Made by a program: the position numbers and the translations under genes
Part shown: piece after piece, positions 34,039 through 34,666 of the stretch
Layout of the letters: the number at the start of each line of letters is the position of its first letter
How positions within the stretch are numbered: position 1 is the first letter of the stretch
The notes under the pieces: generated by a model
Told to the model about the DNA's origin: nothing
Database searches by the model: none
What the model saw: the letters and a program-made list of their open reading frames with translations, nothing else
Origin: DTU036 sp964346475
GTDB lineage: Bacteria; Bacillota; Clostridia; Peptostreptococcales; Acidaminobacteraceae
Length of the DNA: 34,666 nt
Reading direction: 5' to 3'
Assembly (NCBI GenBank): GCA_964346475.1
Contig: CAYFUM010000016.1
Coordinates: 1-34,666, forward strand

Positions 34039-34115
34039 CGGGGTGTAGCGCAGTTTGGTAGCGCACCTGGTTTGGGACCAGGGGGCCGCGGGTTCAAATC
34101 CTGCCACCCCGACCA
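34039..34115 (+). tRNA. tRNA-Pro(TGG)
   Basis: Acceptor CGGGGTG pairs with CACCCCG, the anticodon stem is CCTGG/CCAGG, and the loop TTTGGGA gives anticodon TGG. The T-arm is GCGGG-TTCAAAT-CCTGC. CCA is encoded. Confidence 0.97.
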
Positions 34116-34122
34116 GATAAAT

Positions 34123-34199
34123 GGCGGCTATCGTCAAGTGGTTAAGACACAGGATTGTGGCTCCTGTATGCGAGGGTTCGAATCCCTCTAGCCGCCCCA
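34123..34199 (+). tRNA. tRNA-His(GTG)
   Basis: The gene starts with the extra G typical of tRNA-His, then GCGGCTA pairs with TAGCCGC. The anticodon stem CAGGA/TCCTG holds loop TTGTGGC, anticodon GTG. The discriminator is C, as expected opposite G-1, and CCA is encoded. Confidence 0.97.
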
Positions 34200-34205
34200 T
34201 TATAA

Positions 34206-34282
34206 GCGCATATAGCTCAGCAGGATAGAGCACCTCCCTCCTAAGGAGGGGGTCGGGGGTTCGAATCCCTCTATGCGCGCCA
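34206..34282 (+). tRNA. tRNA-Arg(CCT)
   Basis: GCGCATA pairs with TATGCGC. The anticodon stem CCTCC/GGAGG holds loop CTCCTAA, anticodon CCT, which reads AGG, a heavily used Arg codon in this window. CCA is encoded. Confidence 0.96.
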
Positions 34283-34322
34283 GCTGAGAACAAGTAAAAT
34301 TATATATAGATCTTAGATTTAG

Positions 34323-34347
34323 AGGAAGCCTAGGCTTCCTTTTTTTA
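34323..34347 (+). terminator. intrinsic terminator of the tRNA cluster
   Basis: AGGAAGC (34323-34329) pairs with GCTTCCT (34334-34340) around CTAG, then runs into a T-tract to 34347. It stands about 40 bases after the last tRNA of the cluster. Confidence 0.88.
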
Positions 34348-34548
34348 GCTGGATAATTTTAGTTAGAGATTTGAAACTAATGGATTATATTCAAGCTATT
34401 ATCTCAGTACTACTAGACTACTTTAGGGTTACGGCCCTATCCTTGGTCACTAACTAGACCAAGGGTAGGGTGGAGGACTGTCTCAAAAAAGACAGGCAGA
34501 CTTAGGGTTTTTCATAGAGCTTAGGATGGATTAAAAAGGAAATTTTTC
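34348..34548. other. gene-free stretch with two hairpins
   Basis: No protein gene is visible. A 14-bp stem with one G-U pair joins 34435-34448 and 34457-34470 around an 8-base loop. A shorter TAGGG/CCCTA hairpin (34424-34428/34435-34439) would compete for the same CCCTA. A further CTGTCT/AGACAG hairpin lies at 34478-34495. No T-box core (GGTACCGCG) and no known RNA consensus was recognised. Confidence 0.5.
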
Positions 34549-34577
34549 TTGCACTTTGCTTCCAAAGGCTGTACAAT
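34549..34577 (+). promoter_or_regulatory. promoter of tRNA-Arg(TCG)
   Basis: TTGCAC (34549-34554), 17 bases, TACAAT (34572-34577), ending 11 bases before the tRNA. It shows that this tRNA starts a transcription unit separate from the preceding cluster. Confidence 0.75.
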
Positions 34578-34588
34578 TAACAGGCTAA

Positions 34589-34665
34589 GAGGTATTAGCT
34601 CAGCTGGATAGAGCACTAGACTTCGGATCTAGGTGTCAGGGGTTCGAATCCTCTATACCTCGCCA
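34589..34665 (+). tRNA. tRNA-Arg(TCG)
   Basis: GAGGTAT pairs with ATACCTC. The anticodon stem CTAGA/TCTAG holds loop CTTCGGA, anticodon TCG, which reads CGA. CCA is encoded, and the window ends one base later. Confidence 0.93.
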
Positions 34666-34666
34666 C

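Noticed and set aside
33982..34293. 103-codon minus-strand frame with GFEPxxxx-like repeats
   Set aside because: It runs across three tRNA genes. The repeated peptide is the translation of the tRNA T-arms.
34457..34480. T-box-like AGGGTAGGGTGGAG
   Set aside because: The conserved GGTACCGCG core is missing, and no aminoacyl-tRNA synthetase or amino-acid gene follows.
1..34666. CRISPR arrays, complete insertion sequences, integrases, toxin-antitoxin or defence genes
   Set aside because: No regularly spaced direct repeats, transposase or integrase motifs, or known defence domains were found on either strand.

Overview
The window looks like a chromosomal segment of a low-to-moderate-GC Gram-positive anaerobe (Bacillota, Clostridia/Tissierellia-like). 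Strong AGGAGG ribosome binding sites, heavy AGA/AGG and ATA codon use, ATGA gene overlaps, an LPKTG wall-anchored adhesin, a PcrA-type helicase and a single-chain FGAM synthase all fit this. The genus cannot be fixed from the sequence. All protein genes but one (the LysR regulator) lie on the + strand.

Layout. 1-53: end of a tRNA-Pro(GGG) gene on the - strand. 360-3885: four tightly packed genes without signal peptides: an L-Ala-D/L-Glu-type dipeptide epimerase, a class-A-beta-lactamase-fold serine hydrolase, an SH3b-NlpC/P60 peptidase resembling YkfC, and a second serine hydrolase. 4018-10072: a complete Opp/Ami-type oligopeptide ABC importer (oppA-B-C-D-F) with its own promoter, a terminator-like hairpin after oppA and a strong terminator at the end. 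Together these resemble the ykf/dpp murein-peptide uptake and recycling locus of Bacillus. 10206-14540: a small lipoprotein and a 1230-residue adhesin with a thioester domain, eight Cna-B-like modules and an LPKTG anchor.

14526-15410 is a LysR regulator transcribed divergently from a purine operon, purL-E-F-M-N-H-D (15495-25197). A perfect 20-bp palindrome lies in the shared promoter region. PurL carries a C-terminal glutaminase domain in which the catalytic Cys and His are both replaced, while the synthetase half looks intact. This is the most striking feature of the window, and suggests that FGAM synthesis draws on free ammonia or on another glutaminase. purC, purB and purK are absent from the cluster.

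25272-33954 is a mostly overlapping run: a two-CBS-domain protein, a two-TM protein that looks like a degenerate histidine kinase, pcrA, ligA, an orphan HypE/AIR-synthase-like protein, an N-terminally short RNase PH, a RdgB/HAM1 nucleotide pyrophosphatase and a YfcE-type phosphoesterase. The window ends with tRNA-Pro(TGG), tRNA-His(GTG), tRNA-Arg(CCT), a terminator, a structured gene-free stretch, and tRNA-Arg(TCG). No CRISPR array, complete insertion sequence, prophage or defence system was recognised.
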